A stretch of 64,000 nt of DNA, from assembly GCA_015277795.1 (NCBI GenBank), contig CP063848.1:1426001-1490000 (forward strand), written 5' to 3'. Position numbers and translations under genes: made by a program. Positions 48,855 to 57,908 of this stretch are shown piece by piece. The DNA is from Massilia sp. UMI-21 (lineage in GTDB: Bacteria; Pseudomonadota; Gammaproteobacteria; Burkholderiales; Burkholderiaceae_D). Position 1 is the first letter of the stretch. Every line of letters begins with the position of its first letter. A model generated the notes under the pieces. That model made no database searches and was not told where the DNA came from. It was given only the letters and a program-made list of their open reading frames with translations.

Positions 48855-50219
48855 ATGACGCGCATGCGCCAGTTCAGCATCGTGTCCCTGCGCGACCTGC
48901 TGGTCGCGTCGGGCCCGACGCTGCTGGCGGCGATCGCGGTGGCGGTGCTGGCCTACCTGTGGGTCGACCCGGCGCCGCCGCGCCGGCTCGCCATGGCCAC
49001 CGGCCAGTTCAACAGCGCCTACGAAGAATTCGGCCGCCAGTACGCCAAGCGGCTTGCCCGCGACGAGATCACGCTCACGCTCCAGCCTTCGCTGGGATCG
49101 GCGGACAACCTGCGGCGCCTCATCGACGGGAAGGCCGACGTCGCCTTCGTGCAGAGCGGTTCCACCGAAGAAGGCCAGGCCGCGGCCGCCGGACTGGTGT
49201 CGCTGGGCAGCCTGTTCACCGAGCCGGTCTGGCTGTTCCTGCGCGAAGGCGCCCAGGTCGCGCAGTTGACCGACCTGCGGGCCAAGCGCATCAACCTGGG
49301 CCCGGAAGGCACCGGCGTGCCCGGCCTGTTCCGCCAGGTGCTGGACGCGAACGGCATTGCGCCGGGCGAGCTGACGATCGGCGCGCTCGAGAACACGCCG
49401 GCCACGGTGGAACTGCTGGCGGGGCGCATCGACGGCCTGGTGTTCAGCTCGGCGCCCGAAGCGCCGCTGATCCAGATGCTGCTGCAGACGCCCGGTATCC
49501 AGTTGTTCAACTTCAGCCGGGCCGAGGCCTACACGCGGCGCCTGCCTTTCCTGACCCATGTGGTGCTGCCGCGCGGGATCGTCGACCTCGGGCGCGACAT
49601 CCCGGCCCAGGATTACCACCTGATCGCCCCCACCGCGACCCTGGTGGCGCGGGAAGACCTGCACCCGGCCCTGGTCGGACTGCTGGTGAAGTCGGCCGGC
49701 GAGATCCACGGCAAGGCCGGCTGGTTCCAGCAGCAGGGCCAGTTCCCCTCGCCGAAGTACACCGAGATCCCGGTGGCGCAGGAGGCGGCGCGCTATTACC
49801 GCGACGGCGCGCCCTTCATGCAGCGCTACCTGCGCTTCTGGCTGGCCAACCTGTTCGAGCGCCTGTGGGTGGTGGCGGTGGCGCTGGCGGCGCTCCTGAT
49901 TCCGCTCTCCAGGATCGTCCCGCCGATCTACGTGTGGCGGGTGCGCTCGCGCGTGTACCGCTGGTACGGCGAACTGCGCAAGGTCGAACAGGAGCTCGAG
50001 GGCGAACGGGAAGCGAGCGCCCCGCAAGAACGGGCGGCCGCGCGCGCAGGTTTGCTGGACCGCCTCGACGACATCGAAGAGCGCGTCAACCACATCTCGA
50101 TTCCGCTCGCCTACGCCGAAGAACTGTACCGCCTGCGCAGCCACATCAATTTCGTACGCGAGCGCGTGCGCGGCACCATCGACCAGCACGGCAGGGCGAC
50201 CGTGCCCTTGGCGAAATAG
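48855..50219 (+). CDS. TAXI-family TRAP transporter solute-binding protein with C-terminal membrane segment
   Basis: This protein of about 454 residues has an N-terminal membrane anchor (GPTLLAAIAVAVLAYLWV) and a TAXI periplasmic-binding domain (residues about 40-330: LAMATGQFNSAYEEFGRQYA, ADVAFVQSGSTEEGQAAA). A second membrane helix (LWVVAVALAALLIPLSRIV) and a cytosolic coiled-coil tail follow. There is no TRAP permease gene nearby, so it may be a sensor or accessory protein rather than a transport component. The start is uncertain: ATG 48855, GTG 48843, or TTG 48810, which overlaps the PBP stop. Confidence 0.85.
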   Translation: MTRMRQFSIVSLRDLLVASGPTLLAAIAVAVLAYLWVDPAPPRRLAMATGQFNSAYEEFGRQYAKRLARDEITLTLQPSLGSADNLRRLIDGKADVAFVQSGSTEEGQAAAAGLVSLGSLFTEPVWLFLREGAQVAQLTDLRAKRINLGPEGTGVPGLFRQVLDANGIAPGELTIGALENTPATVELLAGRIDGLVFSSAPEAPLIQMLLQTPGIQLFNFSRAEAYTRRLPFLTHVVLPRGIVDLGRDIPAQDYHLIAPTATLVAREDLHPALVGLLVKSAGEIHGKAGWFQQQGQFPSPKYTEIPVAQEAARYYRDGAPFMQRYLRFWLANLFERLWVVAVALAALLIPLSRIVPPIYVWRVRSRVYRWYGELRKVEQELEGEREASAPQERAAARAGLLDRLDDIEERVNHISIPLAYAEELYRLRSHINFVRERVRGTIDQHGRATVPLAK

Positions 50220-50278
50220 CAAACGCCGGCGGAAACGGATTACACTGGCGGTCTTTGTTCCGCATCCCGAAGGAAGTC

Positions 50279-52234
50279 ATGATCCGCCGTCCGTTTTCCG
50301 CCCTCGCGCTGGGCGTGATGCTGGCCTGTGCCGCTGGGGCCCAGGCCGCAACCGAGTCCGCCGCACCGGCCGACGCCGCCGCGCACAAGCGCAGCCCGCG
50401 TGAAGCCTATACCAAGTACGAATACCGCATCCCGATGCGCGACGGCGTGACGCTGTTCACGGCCGTGTACGTGCCGAAGGACAGTTCCAGGCCTTATCCC
50501 TTCCTGATGCAGCGTACGCCCTACGGCGCCGGCGTGTATGCGCAGGGCGAGCAGCGCTACGGCGTGGACTGGTTCCCCGAAGCGCTCGGCCCCTCGCGCG
50601 AACTGGAAGATGCCGGCTACATCTTCGTGACCCAGGACGTGCGCGGCCGCTACATGTCCGAAGGCAGCTGGCAGGAGATGACCCCGCACGCCAAGGGCAA
50701 GCGCGAGCGGGGCGAAGGGCAGGAAAGCGAGGACATGCACGACACCGTCGAGTGGCTCCTGAAGCACATCCCGAACAACAACGGCCGGGTCGGGATCTGG
50801 GGCATCAGCTATCCGGGCTTCTATACGGCGGCCAGCATCATCGATTCGCACCCGGCGATCAAGGCGGCTTCGCCGCAGGCGCCGATCGCCGACCTGTACA
50901 TGGGCGACGACTCCTACCACGGCGGCGCCTTCATGCTGTCGGCGAACTTCGATTTTTACTCGGCCTTCCTGCCGCAGAAGAATCCGACCGTGGGCAGCAA
51001 GGCGCGCTCGCGCTTCGAATACGGCGAGGCCGACGCCTACGACTTCTTCCTGAAGCGCTTGACGATGCCGAACATCCTCGCCAGCCTGAGCGACGAGCAG
51101 CGCGAGCTGCTGGTGCCGACCATCGAGCACGACACCTACGACGCATTCTGGCGCACGCGCGCGATCACGCCGCACATGAAGAACGTGAAGGCGGCGGTAC
51201 TGACCGTGGGCGGCTGGTTCGACGCCGAAGACCCGGCCGGCCCGTTCGCGATCTACAAGGCAGTGGGCAAGCACAACCCGGGCACGCCGAACGCGCTGGT
51301 GATCGGCCCCTGGGTGCATGGCGGCTGGGCGCGCGGCGACGGCGCGCGCCTGGGCCATGTGAGCTTCGACGCCAGGACGAGCGAGTACTTCCGCCGCGAG
51401 CTCCAGTTCCCGTTTTTTGAACAGCACCTGAAGGGCGTGAAGCCGGCGCGCGCCTTGCCCGCCGTGAGCGCGTTCGAGACCGGCACCAATGTCTGGCGTA
51501 GCTATGCCGCCTGGCCGCCGGCCCCGGCCAGGGCACGCACCCTGTACTTCGGCCCGAACGGCAGCCTGGGCTGGCAGCAGCCGGCAGCTTCCGGCGCCGG
51601 CTACGACGAGTACGTCGCCGATCCGAGGAAGCCCGTGCCCTTCATCGGCTACCCGGCCACCGGCGTGCCGCGCGAATACATGGTGTCGGACCAGCGCTTT
51701 GCCGCCACCCGTCCCGACGTGCTGGTCTACCAGAGCGAGGTGCTGGAAGAGGATGTCACCGTGGTCGGTTCCGTGGAACCGAAGCTGTTCGTGTCCACCA
51801 CCGGCACCGACGCCGACTGGGTGGTCAAGCTGATCGACGTGTATCCGGCCGACTACCCGACTCCGGCGGCCGAGCGCAAGGGCAGCGACGTCGGCCCGCC
51901 GAGCGTGAACCTGGGCGGCTTCCAGCAACTGGTGCGCGGCAATCCGCTGCGCGGCAAGTTCCGCAACAGCTTCGAGCGGCCCGCGCCTTTCACCCCGGGC
52001 AAGCAGGAGGCCTTGAGTTTCGACATCGGCGAAGTGAACCACACCTTCCGCCGCGGCCACCGCATCATGGTGCAGGTGCAGAGCTCCTGGTTCCCGCTGA
52101 TCGACCTGAACCCGCAGACCTTCACCCACATCCCGCAGGCCAAGCCGGAAGATTTTAAAAAGGCGACCCAGCGGGTGTATCGCGCGCCGGGCGCGGCATC
52201 AGGCTTGCAGCTGATGGTGATGCCGGCGCAGTGA
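50279..52234 (+). CDS. Secreted CocE/NonD-family hydrolase (X-Pro dipeptidyl peptidase-like)
   Basis: This 651-residue protein has a signal peptide (to about residue 24, GAQAA) and an alpha/beta-hydrolase of the CocE/S15 group. The nucleophile is Ser in IWGISYPGFY, the acid Asp in VGGWFDAEDPAG and the base His in GPWVHGGW. A C-terminal jelly-roll domain (about 410-640, RTLYFGPNGSLGWQ to HRIMVQVQSSWFP) completes the family layout. Members cleave acyl esters, glutaryl-7-ACA or X-Pro dipeptides; specificity here is unknown. AAGGAAG lies just before the ATG at 50279; the longer upstream frame belongs to the shadow of the previous gene. Confidence 0.9.
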   Translation: MIRRPFSALALGVMLACAAGAQAATESAAPADAAAHKRSPREAYTKYEYRIPMRDGVTLFTAVYVPKDSSRPYPFLMQRTPYGAGVYAQGEQRYGVDWFPEALGPSRELEDAGYIFVTQDVRGRYMSEGSWQEMTPHAKGKRERGEGQESEDMHDTVEWLLKHIPNNNGRVGIWGISYPGFYTAASIIDSHPAIKAASPQAPIADLYMGDDSYHGGAFMLSANFDFYSAFLPQKNPTVGSKARSRFEYGEADAYDFFLKRLTMPNILASLSDEQRELLVPTIEHDTYDAFWRTRAITPHMKNVKAAVLTVGGWFDAEDPAGPFAIYKAVGKHNPGTPNALVIGPWVHGGWARGDGARLGHVSFDARTSEYFRRELQFPFFEQHLKGVKPARALPAVSAFETGTNVWRSYAAWPPAPARARTLYFGPNGSLGWQQPAASGAGYDEYVADPRKPVPFIGYPATGVPREYMVSDQRFAATRPDVLVYQSEVLEEDVTVVGSVEPKLFVSTTGTDADWVVKLIDVYPADYPTPAAERKGSDVGPPSVNLGGFQQLVRGNPLRGKFRNSFERPAPFTPGKQEALSFDIGEVNHTFRRGHRIMVQVQSSWFPLIDLNPQTFTHIPQAKPEDFKKATQRVYRAPGAASGLQLMVMPAQ

Positions 52235-52335
52235 TGTCGTGGGGTGGGCAAGCAGCGTTTGCACGGACGCGCTGCGGCTCGCGCGTGCCCTCGGTCACCG
52301 CGTGGGCGGGAGGACCCGCCCGTGCTCCGGGGTCA

Positions 52336-52794
52336 TCAGGCCCCGATCCAGGGCAATCCCGCCATGCACCAGCCGCCGACCGTCTTGCGATGCCCCTCGG
52401 CATCGCGGTCCCCCTCGAAACCTTCCAGGATGTCGTAGGACTCGGCAAACCCGTGTTCGGTCGCGACGCGCGCGCCATGGCGCGAGCGCACGCCGGAGCG
52501 GCACAGGAACAGCAGCACCTCGTCCTTGCGCGCCAGCTGTTCGAGCTGCGCACCGAATGCGGGATTCGGCGCACCGCCGGGGTAGGTGGCCCACTCCACC
52601 GCGAGGTGCTGGGCCGCGGGAATCGCCACCCGGCCGACCCAGTCGCGCTCGGCATTGGTGCGCACGTCGACCAGCTTCACGCGCGGGTCGCCCTGCACGA
52701 GCGCAAAGGCTTCGCCGGGCGTGACGGCGCCGGCATAGGGCTGGCCGGAGGCGCGTTGGCGCGCGGCGGCGAGGATGGCTTCAGTTGTCGTCAT
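52336..52794 (-). CDS. Rhodanese-domain protein
   Basis: This 152-residue single rhodanese domain has VKLVDVRTNAERDWVGR and the active-site loop with catalytic Cys in LFLCRSGVRSRHGA. Such proteins transfer sulphane sulphur to thiols or cyanide. The frame is open to 52995, but the upstream part lies over NtrC-type sites, and ATG 52794 gives a normal family start. It diverges from glnA, sharing a 306-base regulatory region, so nitrogen-dependent control is possible but unproven. Confidence 0.88.
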   Translation of the reverse strand: MTTTEAILAAARQRASGQPYAGAVTPGEAFALVQGDPRVKLVDVRTNAERDWVGRVAIPAAQHLAVEWATYPGGAPNPAFGAQLEQLARKDEVLLFLCRSGVRSRHGARVATEHGFAESYDILEGFEGDRDAEGHRKTVGGWCMAGLPWIGA

Positions 52795-52845
52795 GATGTC
52801 TGGTCCGGTAAGAGCGTCGAGTCCGATTAGGCAAAGAAAAAGGCG

Positions 52846-52862
52846 TGCACCAACTTGGTTCG
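52846..52862 (+). promoter_or_regulatory. NtrC-type enhancer site 1 of glnA
   Basis: TGCACC-AACTT-GGTTCG matches the NtrC dyad TGCACY-N5-GGTGCA in the full left half and most of the right half. Confidence 0.65.
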
Positions 52863-52870
52863 GTGTATCC

Positions 52871-52887
52871 TGCGCTGCGATGGTGCG
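52871..52887 (+). promoter_or_regulatory. NtrC-type enhancer site 2 of glnA
   Basis: TGCGCT-GCGAT-GGTGCG matches the dyad with a G in place of A in both halves. It lies 25 bases after site 1. Confidence 0.7.
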
Positions 52888-52899
52888 TTGCGCCTGCTT

Positions 52900-52916
52900 T
52901 GCACCATTTTGGTGCG
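52900..52916 (+). promoter_or_regulatory. NtrC-type enhancer site 3 of glnA
   Basis: TGCACC-ATTTT-GGTGCG is nearly perfect. It lies 29 bases after site 2 and about 125 bases before the presumed start of transcription. Confidence 0.8.
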
Positions 52917-53013
52917 AATGCTGGTGCATGTCCGCCGGTGATGCATGGCGATTGTAGGACCAAACACCAAGGCTTTCCAACGAAGCATTGTGCATTTACT
53001 CATAACGCTGGGG

Positions 53014-53029
53014 TGGCACGCTTCATGCT
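53014..53029 (+). promoter_or_regulatory. Sigma-54 promoter of glnA
   Basis: TGGCACG-CTTC-ATGCT fits the -24/-12 consensus TGGCACG-N4-TTGCA, with the invariant GG and GC spaced ten bases apart. It lies about 72 bases before the glnA ATG and downstream of the three NtrC-type sites. Confidence 0.85.
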
Positions 53030-53100
53030 TTTATGGATAGCAAGTTGCCGTGCTGCGGACTGAGCGCGCGGCACCCCCTTTTCAATCAGGAGAGATACGA

Positions 53101-54516
53101 ATGGCAAAGACGGCTGCAGATGTAATCCAACTCATCAAAGACAACGAAGTGAAATTCGTTGACCTGCGCTTCGCGGACACCCGCGGCAAAGAGCAGCACG
53201 TCACCGTTCCGGTCTCGCACTTCGACGAAGACAAGTTCGAATCGGGCCACGCCTTCGACGGTTCGTCGATCGCCGGCTGGAAGGGTATCGAAGCGTCCGA
53301 CATGCTGCTGCTGCCGGACCCGAACACCGCCAACCTCGACCCGTTCATGGAAGAGACCACGCTGTTCATGCAGTGCGACGTGATCGAACCGTCGGACGGC
53401 AAGGGCTACGACCGCGACCCGCGCTCGATCGCCAAGCGCGCCGAAGCCTACCTGAAGTCGACCGGCATCGGCGACACCGCCTTCTTCGGTCCGGAACCGG
53501 AATTCTTCATCTTCGACTCGATCCGCTGGAAGATCGACATGTCGGGCTGCTTCGTGAAGATCGACTCGGACGAAGCCTCGTGGTCGACCGACCGCGAAAT
53601 CGAAGGCGGCAACAGCGGCCACCGTCCGACCGTCAAGGGCGGCTACTTCCCGGTCCCGCCGGTCGACAGCTTCCAGGACATGCGCTCGGAAATGTGCCTG
53701 ATCCTCGAATCGATGGGCATCCCGGTCGAAGTGCACCACCACGAAGTGGGCGGCGCCGGCCAGAACGAGATCGGCACCAAGTTCTCGACCCTGGTCGAGC
53801 GCGCCGACTGGACCCAGAACATGAAGTACGTGATCTGGAACGTGGCCCACAGCTACGGCAAGACCGCGACCTTCATGCCGAAGCCGATGAACGGCGACAA
53901 CGGCTCGGGCATGCACGTGCACCAGTCGATCTGGAAAGAAGGCAAGAACCTGTTCGCGGGCGACGGCTATGCCGGCCTGTCGGAAAACGCGCTGTTCTAC
54001 ATCGGCGGCATCATCAAGCACGCCCGCGCCCTGAACGCGATCACCAACCCGGGCACCAACTCGTACAAGCGCCTGGTGCCGGGCTACGAAGCCCCGGTCA
54101 AGCTGGCCTACTCGGCACGCAACCGTTCGGCCTCGATCCGCATCCCGCACGTGGCGAACCCGAAGGGCCGCCGCATCGAGACCCGCTTCCCGGACCCGCT
54201 GGCCAACGTCTACCTGTGCTTCGCCGCGCTGCTGATGGCAGGCCTGGACGGCATCCAGAACAAAATCCACCCGGGCGAAGCCGCGACCAAGGACCTGTAC
54301 CACCTGCCGCCGGAAGAAGACAAGCTGATCCCGACCGTGTGCGCCTCGCTGGAAGAAGCCCTGGAAGCACTCGACAAGGACCGCGAGTTCCTGACCCGCG
54401 GCGGTGTGTTCAGCGACAGCATGATCGACGCCTACATCGAGCTGAAGATGCAGGAAGTGCAGCGCCTGCGCATGACCCCGCACCCGGCCGAATTCGACAT
54501 GTACTACTCGTCGTAA
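53101..54516 (+). CDS. glnA: Glutamine synthetase, type I
   Basis: This 471-residue GS I makes glutamine from glutamate, ammonia and ATP as a dodecamer. Signatures are [60 protein letters not shown] and [17 protein letters not shown]. The adenylylation Tyr400 lies in [10 protein letters not shown], so activity control by GlnE is expected. AGGAGA lies just upstream of the ATG. Expression should depend on sigma-54 and NtrC through the sites upstream. An excellent terminator follows, and ntrB-ntrC come next. Confidence 0.98.
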   Translation: MAKTAADVIQLIKDNEVKFVDLRFADTRGKEQHVTVPVSHFDEDKFESGHAFDGSSIAGWKGIEASDMLLLPDPNTANLDPFMEETTLFMQCDVIEPSDGKGYDRDPRSIAKRAEAYLKSTGIGDTAFFGPEPEFFIFDSIRWKIDMSGCFVKIDSDEASWSTDREIEGGNSGHRPTVKGGYFPVPPVDSFQDMRSEMCLILESMGIPVEVHHHEVGGAGQNEIGTKFSTLVERADWTQNMKYVIWNVAHSYGKTATFMPKPMNGDNGSGMHVHQSIWKEGKNLFAGDGYAGLSENALFYIGGIIKHARALNAITNPGTNSYKRLVPGYEAPVKLAYSARNRSASIRIPHVANPKGRRIETRFPDPLANVYLCFAALLMAGLDGIQNKIHPGEAATKDLYHLPPEEDKLIPTVCASLEEALEALDKDREFLTRGGVFSDSMIDAYIELKMQEVQRLRMTPHPAEFDMYYSS

Positions 54517-54612
54517 TCGACGCGGCGAGCGCCTTGTCGCCCTTGCTGGCTTGAGTTTTTGCTTGAGTTTGTTGCTTAAGGGACTCAACGGCTGTAAGCC
54601 GGTGTAACAAAT

Positions 54613-54646
54613 GCGGGGAAAGCGAGGGCTTTCCCCGCGTTGTTTT
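54613..54646 (+). terminator. Terminator of glnA
   Basis: GCGGGGAAAGC pairs perfectly with GCTTTCCCCGC over 11 bases (four-base loop), followed by GTTGTTTTT. It lies about 95 bases after the stop. Confidence 0.9.
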
Positions 54647-54681
54647 TGGGATCGGGTATAGTCGCGGTGGACTACACTTGG

Positions 54682-54698
54682 TGCACGTTTATTGTGCA
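54682..54698. promoter_or_regulatory. NtrC-like dyad upstream of the DUF4124-ntrB-ntrC operon
   Basis: TGCAC-GTTTATT-GTGCA is a perfect five-base inverted repeat with the NtrC spacing. It lies 19 bases before the DUF4124 gene start, where binding would more likely repress than activate. E. coli ntrBC is repressed by NtrC in this manner. Confidence 0.55.
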
Positions 54699-54716
54699 AA
54701 TAGATTTCTGATGGGA

Positions 54717-55235
54717 ATGACAATCAGCTTCTTCCGACGTTTCGCCATGGTGCTGGCCACCGGCCTGGCGCTCCACAACGGCGCGCAGGCCCAGGGCATC
54801 GTCTATAAATGCGTGGACGAGCAGGGCCGCGTCGAATTCACCGACACCAGCCGCCGCGGCTGCAAGGCCCTCGACCTGCCGGGCTATGCGCCGCCGCCGC
54901 CGCCGCGCGCTTCGGCGCCGATTCCGGCGGTGCGTCCGATCAGCCCGCAGCCGCCGGCGGCAACCGCGAGCCCGGCCAGCTTCCCGCGCGTCGACACCGC
55001 CCAGCAGCGCGCGCGCGACGACGACCGCCGCGAGGTGCTCGAGGACGAGCTGCGCATCGAACAGAAGAAACTGCTTGAGCTGCGCCGCGACTTCAACAAG
55101 GGCGAGCCGGAACGCCAGGGCAACGAGCGCAACTACGCCAAGTACCAGGAGCGGGTCGCCTCGATGCGCGAGGAGATCGGCCGTACCGAGCGCAACATCG
55201 AAGCGCTGCAGCGCGAGATCAACAACATCCGATGA
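54717..55235 (+). CDS. DUF4124-domain secreted protein
   Basis: This protein of about 172 residues has a signal peptide (FFRRFAMVLATGLALHNGAQA) followed by a DUF4124 domain (GIVYKCVDEQGRVEFTDTSR), a proline-rich linker (YAPPPPPRAS) and a C-terminal coiled coil (EVLEDELRIEQKKLLELRRD). DUF4124 is a small envelope domain of unknown function. An ATG at 54711 is an alternative start. Its TGA overlaps the ntrB ATG (ATGA), so it is co-translated with the nitrogen two-component system, although nothing in it suggests nitrogen sensing. Confidence 0.82.
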   Translation: MTISFFRRFAMVLATGLALHNGAQAQGIVYKCVDEQGRVEFTDTSRRGCKALDLPGYAPPPPPRASAPIPAVRPISPQPPAATASPASFPRVDTAQQRARDDDRREVLEDELRIEQKKLLELRRDFNKGEPERQGNERNYAKYQERVASMREEIGRTERNIEALQREINNIR

Positions 55236-56305
55236 GCGCGCCGGGGACACCGTCGCGCTTCGCCGGCCTCGACCTGCTGGCCTCGAGCGTGCTGCTGCTC
55301 GGCCCCGCGGGCGAGGTGCGCTACGCGAACCCGGCGGCCGAGAACCTGCTCGAACTTTCGCTCAAGTCCTTGCAGCGCGCGCCGCTGCCCGAACTGTTCG
55401 CCAACGGCCATGAACTGGCCGCGCTGTGCGCCCAGGCGCTGGCGCACCAGTACGCCGACCTGCGCCAGGACCTGGTCCTGCAGCGCGCCGGGCGCGAACC
55501 CCTGCACGTCAACAGCATCGTCAGCGCGCTGGGGGAGGATGAACTCCTGATCGAGCTGCGCGAGAACGTCCAGCAGCTCAAGCTCGACCGCGAGGAACGC
55601 ATCCTCGACCAGAGCCAGGCCAACAAGGAACTGATCCGCAACCTGGCGCACGAGATCAAGAATCCGCTGGGCGGCATCCGCGGCGCCGCCCAGCTGCTCG
55701 AGCTGGAGCTGCCGCCCCGCTACCAGCCAGACCTGACCGAATATACCCAGGTGATCATCAAGGAGGCCGACCGCCTGCAAACCCTGGTCGACCGCCTGCT
55801 GGCGCCGCACCGCAAGCCGCACATCGTGGGTGACGTCAACATCCACGAAGTGTGCGAGCGCGTGCGCAGCCTGATCCTAGCCGAGTTCCCGGCGGGCCTG
55901 TCCATCCGGCGCGACTACGATGCCTCGATCCCCGAGTTCAGGGGCGACATGGAGCAGCTGATCCAGGTAGTGCTGAACATCGCCCACAACGCCGCCCACG
56001 CATTGAAGGGGCGCATCGCGGCGGGCGACGCCGAGATCGTGCTGCGCACCCGCGTGGCGCGCCAGGTCACCCTGGCCAAGGTCCGTTATGGGCTGGCATT
56101 AGATTTGCATATCATCGACAATGGACCGGGCATCGCACCCGAGATCCGCGACCGCATCTTCTATCCGCTCGTCTCCGGGCGCGAAGGCGGCAGCGGCCTC
56201 GGGCTGACGCTGGCGCAGACCTTCGTGCAGCAGCACCTGGGTGTGATCGAGTGCGAAAGCCGGCCTGGACTGACGGATTTCCGGATCCTGCTGCCGCTGC
56301 CGTAG
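55232..56305 (+). CDS. glnL: Nitrogen regulation histidine kinase NtrB
   Basis: This 357-residue cytosolic NtrB has an N-terminal PAS domain (residues about 8-110), the dimerisation/phosphoacceptor motif RNLAHEIKNPLGGIRGAAQL, and the ATPase domain (NIAHNAAHAL, DNGPGIAPEI, GREGGSGLGLTLAQ). With PII protein it phosphorylates or dephosphorylates NtrC according to nitrogen status. It overlaps the DUF4124 gene by four bases and precedes ntrC by 70 bases. Confidence 0.96.
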   Translation: MSAPGTPSRFAGLDLLASSVLLLGPAGEVRYANPAAENLLELSLKSLQRAPLPELFANGHELAALCAQALAHQYADLRQDLVLQRAGREPLHVNSIVSALGEDELLIELRENVQQLKLDREERILDQSQANKELIRNLAHEIKNPLGGIRGAAQLLELELPPRYQPDLTEYTQVIIKEADRLQTLVDRLLAPHRKPHIVGDVNIHEVCERVRSLILAEFPAGLSIRRDYDASIPEFRGDMEQLIQVVLNIAHNAAHALKGRIAAGDAEIVLRTRVARQVTLAKVRYGLALDLHIIDNGPGIAPEIRDRIFYPLVSGREGGSGLGLTLAQTFVQQHLGVIECESRPGLTDFRILLPLP

Positions 56306-56375
56306 AAAACTGCGCAAGGGTAAGCGGGTTCTGCCGTGAGTCCCCGTTCATCCATATTGCGGGAAGCACGAACAC

Positions 56376-57848
56376 ATGAAACCAATCTGGATTGTCGACG
56401 ACGACGCATCGATCCGCTGGGTGCTGGAAAAAGCCCTGGCGCGCGAAAGCCTGCAGACCCGCAGCTTCGCCAACGCGCAAGACGCGCTGGCCGCTTTCGA
56501 GCATGACACCCCGCAGGTGCTGGTGTCGGACATCCGCATGCCGGGCGAATCCGGCATCGAACTGCTGGGCGCGGTCAAGGCGCGCCATCCCGGCCTGCCG
56601 GTCATCATCATCACCGCGTTCTCCGACCTCGACTCGGCGGTTGCCTCGTTCCAGGGCGGCGCGTTTGACTACCTGGCCAAGCCCTTCGACATCGACAAGG
56701 CCGTCGCCCTGATCCGGCGCGCGCTGGAGGAGAGCCTGCGCGAAGCCAGCGTGGAAGCGGCGCCCGCCGAGACGCCCGAGATCCTCGGCCACGCGCCGGC
56801 GATGCAGGAAGTGTTCCGCGCCATCGGCCGCCTGTCGCAGTCGAACGTGACGGTATTGATCACGGGCGAATCGGGTAGCGGCAAGGAGCTGGTGGCGCGC
56901 GCCCTGCACAAGCACAGCCCGCGCGCCGCGCAGCCCTTCATCGCGCTGAACACCGCGGCGATTCCGAAAGACCTGCTGGAATCGGAACTGTTCGGCCACG
57001 AGCGCGGCGCCTTCACCGGCGCCCAGGCCATGCGGCGCGGCCGCTTCGAGCAGGCCGAGAACGGCACCCTGTTCCTGGATGAAATCGGGGACATGCCATT
57101 CGACCTGCAGACGCGTCTTCTGCGGGTGCTGTCGGACGGCCACTTCTACCGCGTCGGCGGGCACCAGCCGGTCAAGGCCAATGTGCGCGTCATCGCCGCC
57201 ACCCACCAGAACCTGGAACAGCGCGTGCGCGACGGCCTGTTCCGCGAAGACCTGTACCACCGCCTGAACGTGATCCGCCTGCGCCTGCCGTCGCTGCGCG
57301 AGCGCAGCGAGGACATACCGATCCTGGCGCGCCACTTCCTGGTGCAGAGTGCACGCCAGTTGGGCGTCGAACCGAAGCGGCTGAGCGAGGGCGCGATGCG
57401 CTGCCTGGCCGGGCTCGAACTACCGGGCAACGTGCGCCAGCTGGAAAACCTGTGCAACTGGATTACCGTGATGGCCCCCGGCCAGACCGTCGAGGTGAAA
57501 GACCTGCCGCGCGAGCTGATCCAGGGCCAGGCGGCGCCCTCGGGCCAGCAGGCGCCGGAGCCGGCCGGCACGCCGCAGGCCGCCGCATCCCCGTCGGCCG
57601 CCGTGGCGCCGATCCTGCCCGAGGGCTGGATCGCGCTACTCGAACAGCAGGCTGCCGGCATGCTCAGCGCCGGCCAGGTGGACGTGATGGACACGCTCGG
57701 CCGCCAGTTCGAATCGGCCCTGATCAAGACCGCCCTCAAGCACACGCACGGACGCAAGAACGATGCCGCGGTGCGGCTCGGGATCGGCCGCAATACCATC
57801 ACGCGCAAGATCGGCGAACTCGGCATCGATGGCGCACGCGAAGAGTAG
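56376..57848 (+). CDS. glnG: Nitrogen regulation response regulator NtrC
   Basis: This 490-residue NtrC has a receiver domain (1-120; phosphoacceptor Asp52 in LVSDIRMPGESG) and a sigma-54-activating AAA+ domain (about 138-375; Walker A GESGSGKE; the GAFTGA loop in HERGAFTGAQAM; Walker B FLDEIGDM). A proline/alanine-rich linker leads to a Fis-type HTH (TALKHTHGRKNDAAVRLGIG). It activates sigma-54 promoters such as that of glnA and is the natural ligand of the TGCACC dyads in this window. Confidence 0.97.
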   Translation: MKPIWIVDDDASIRWVLEKALARESLQTRSFANAQDALAAFEHDTPQVLVSDIRMPGESGIELLGAVKARHPGLPVIIITAFSDLDSAVASFQGGAFDYLAKPFDIDKAVALIRRALEESLREASVEAAPAETPEILGHAPAMQEVFRAIGRLSQSNVTVLITGESGSGKELVARALHKHSPRAAQPFIALNTAAIPKDLLESELFGHERGAFTGAQAMRRGRFEQAENGTLFLDEIGDMPFDLQTRLLRVLSDGHFYRVGGHQPVKANVRVIAATHQNLEQRVRDGLFREDLYHRLNVIRLRLPSLRERSEDIPILARHFLVQSARQLGVEPKRLSEGAMRCLAGLELPGNVRQLENLCNWITVMAPGQTVEVKDLPRELIQGQAAPSGQQAPEPAGTPQAAASPSAAVAPILPEGWIALLEQQAAGMLSAGQVDVMDTLGRQFESALIKTALKHTHGRKNDAAVRLGIGRNTITRKIGELGIDGAREE

Positions 57849-57908
57849 CGCGCCCGGCGCGCGGGGGCGATGGTGTAAGCTGCGGCTTCATGCACTTACA
57901 CCACCGCC

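Larger units (their letters stand above)
52795..53100 (+). other. glnA control region
   Basis: This 306-base spacer between the divergent rhodanese and glnA genes holds three NtrC-type dyads, a sigma-54 promoter and the glnA leader, listed separately. No gene was seen. Confidence 0.85.

Noticed and set aside
53086..54723. A 545-codon frame antisense to glnA
   Set aside because: glnA is certain on the other strand; the shadow is low-complexity and has no ribosome-binding site.
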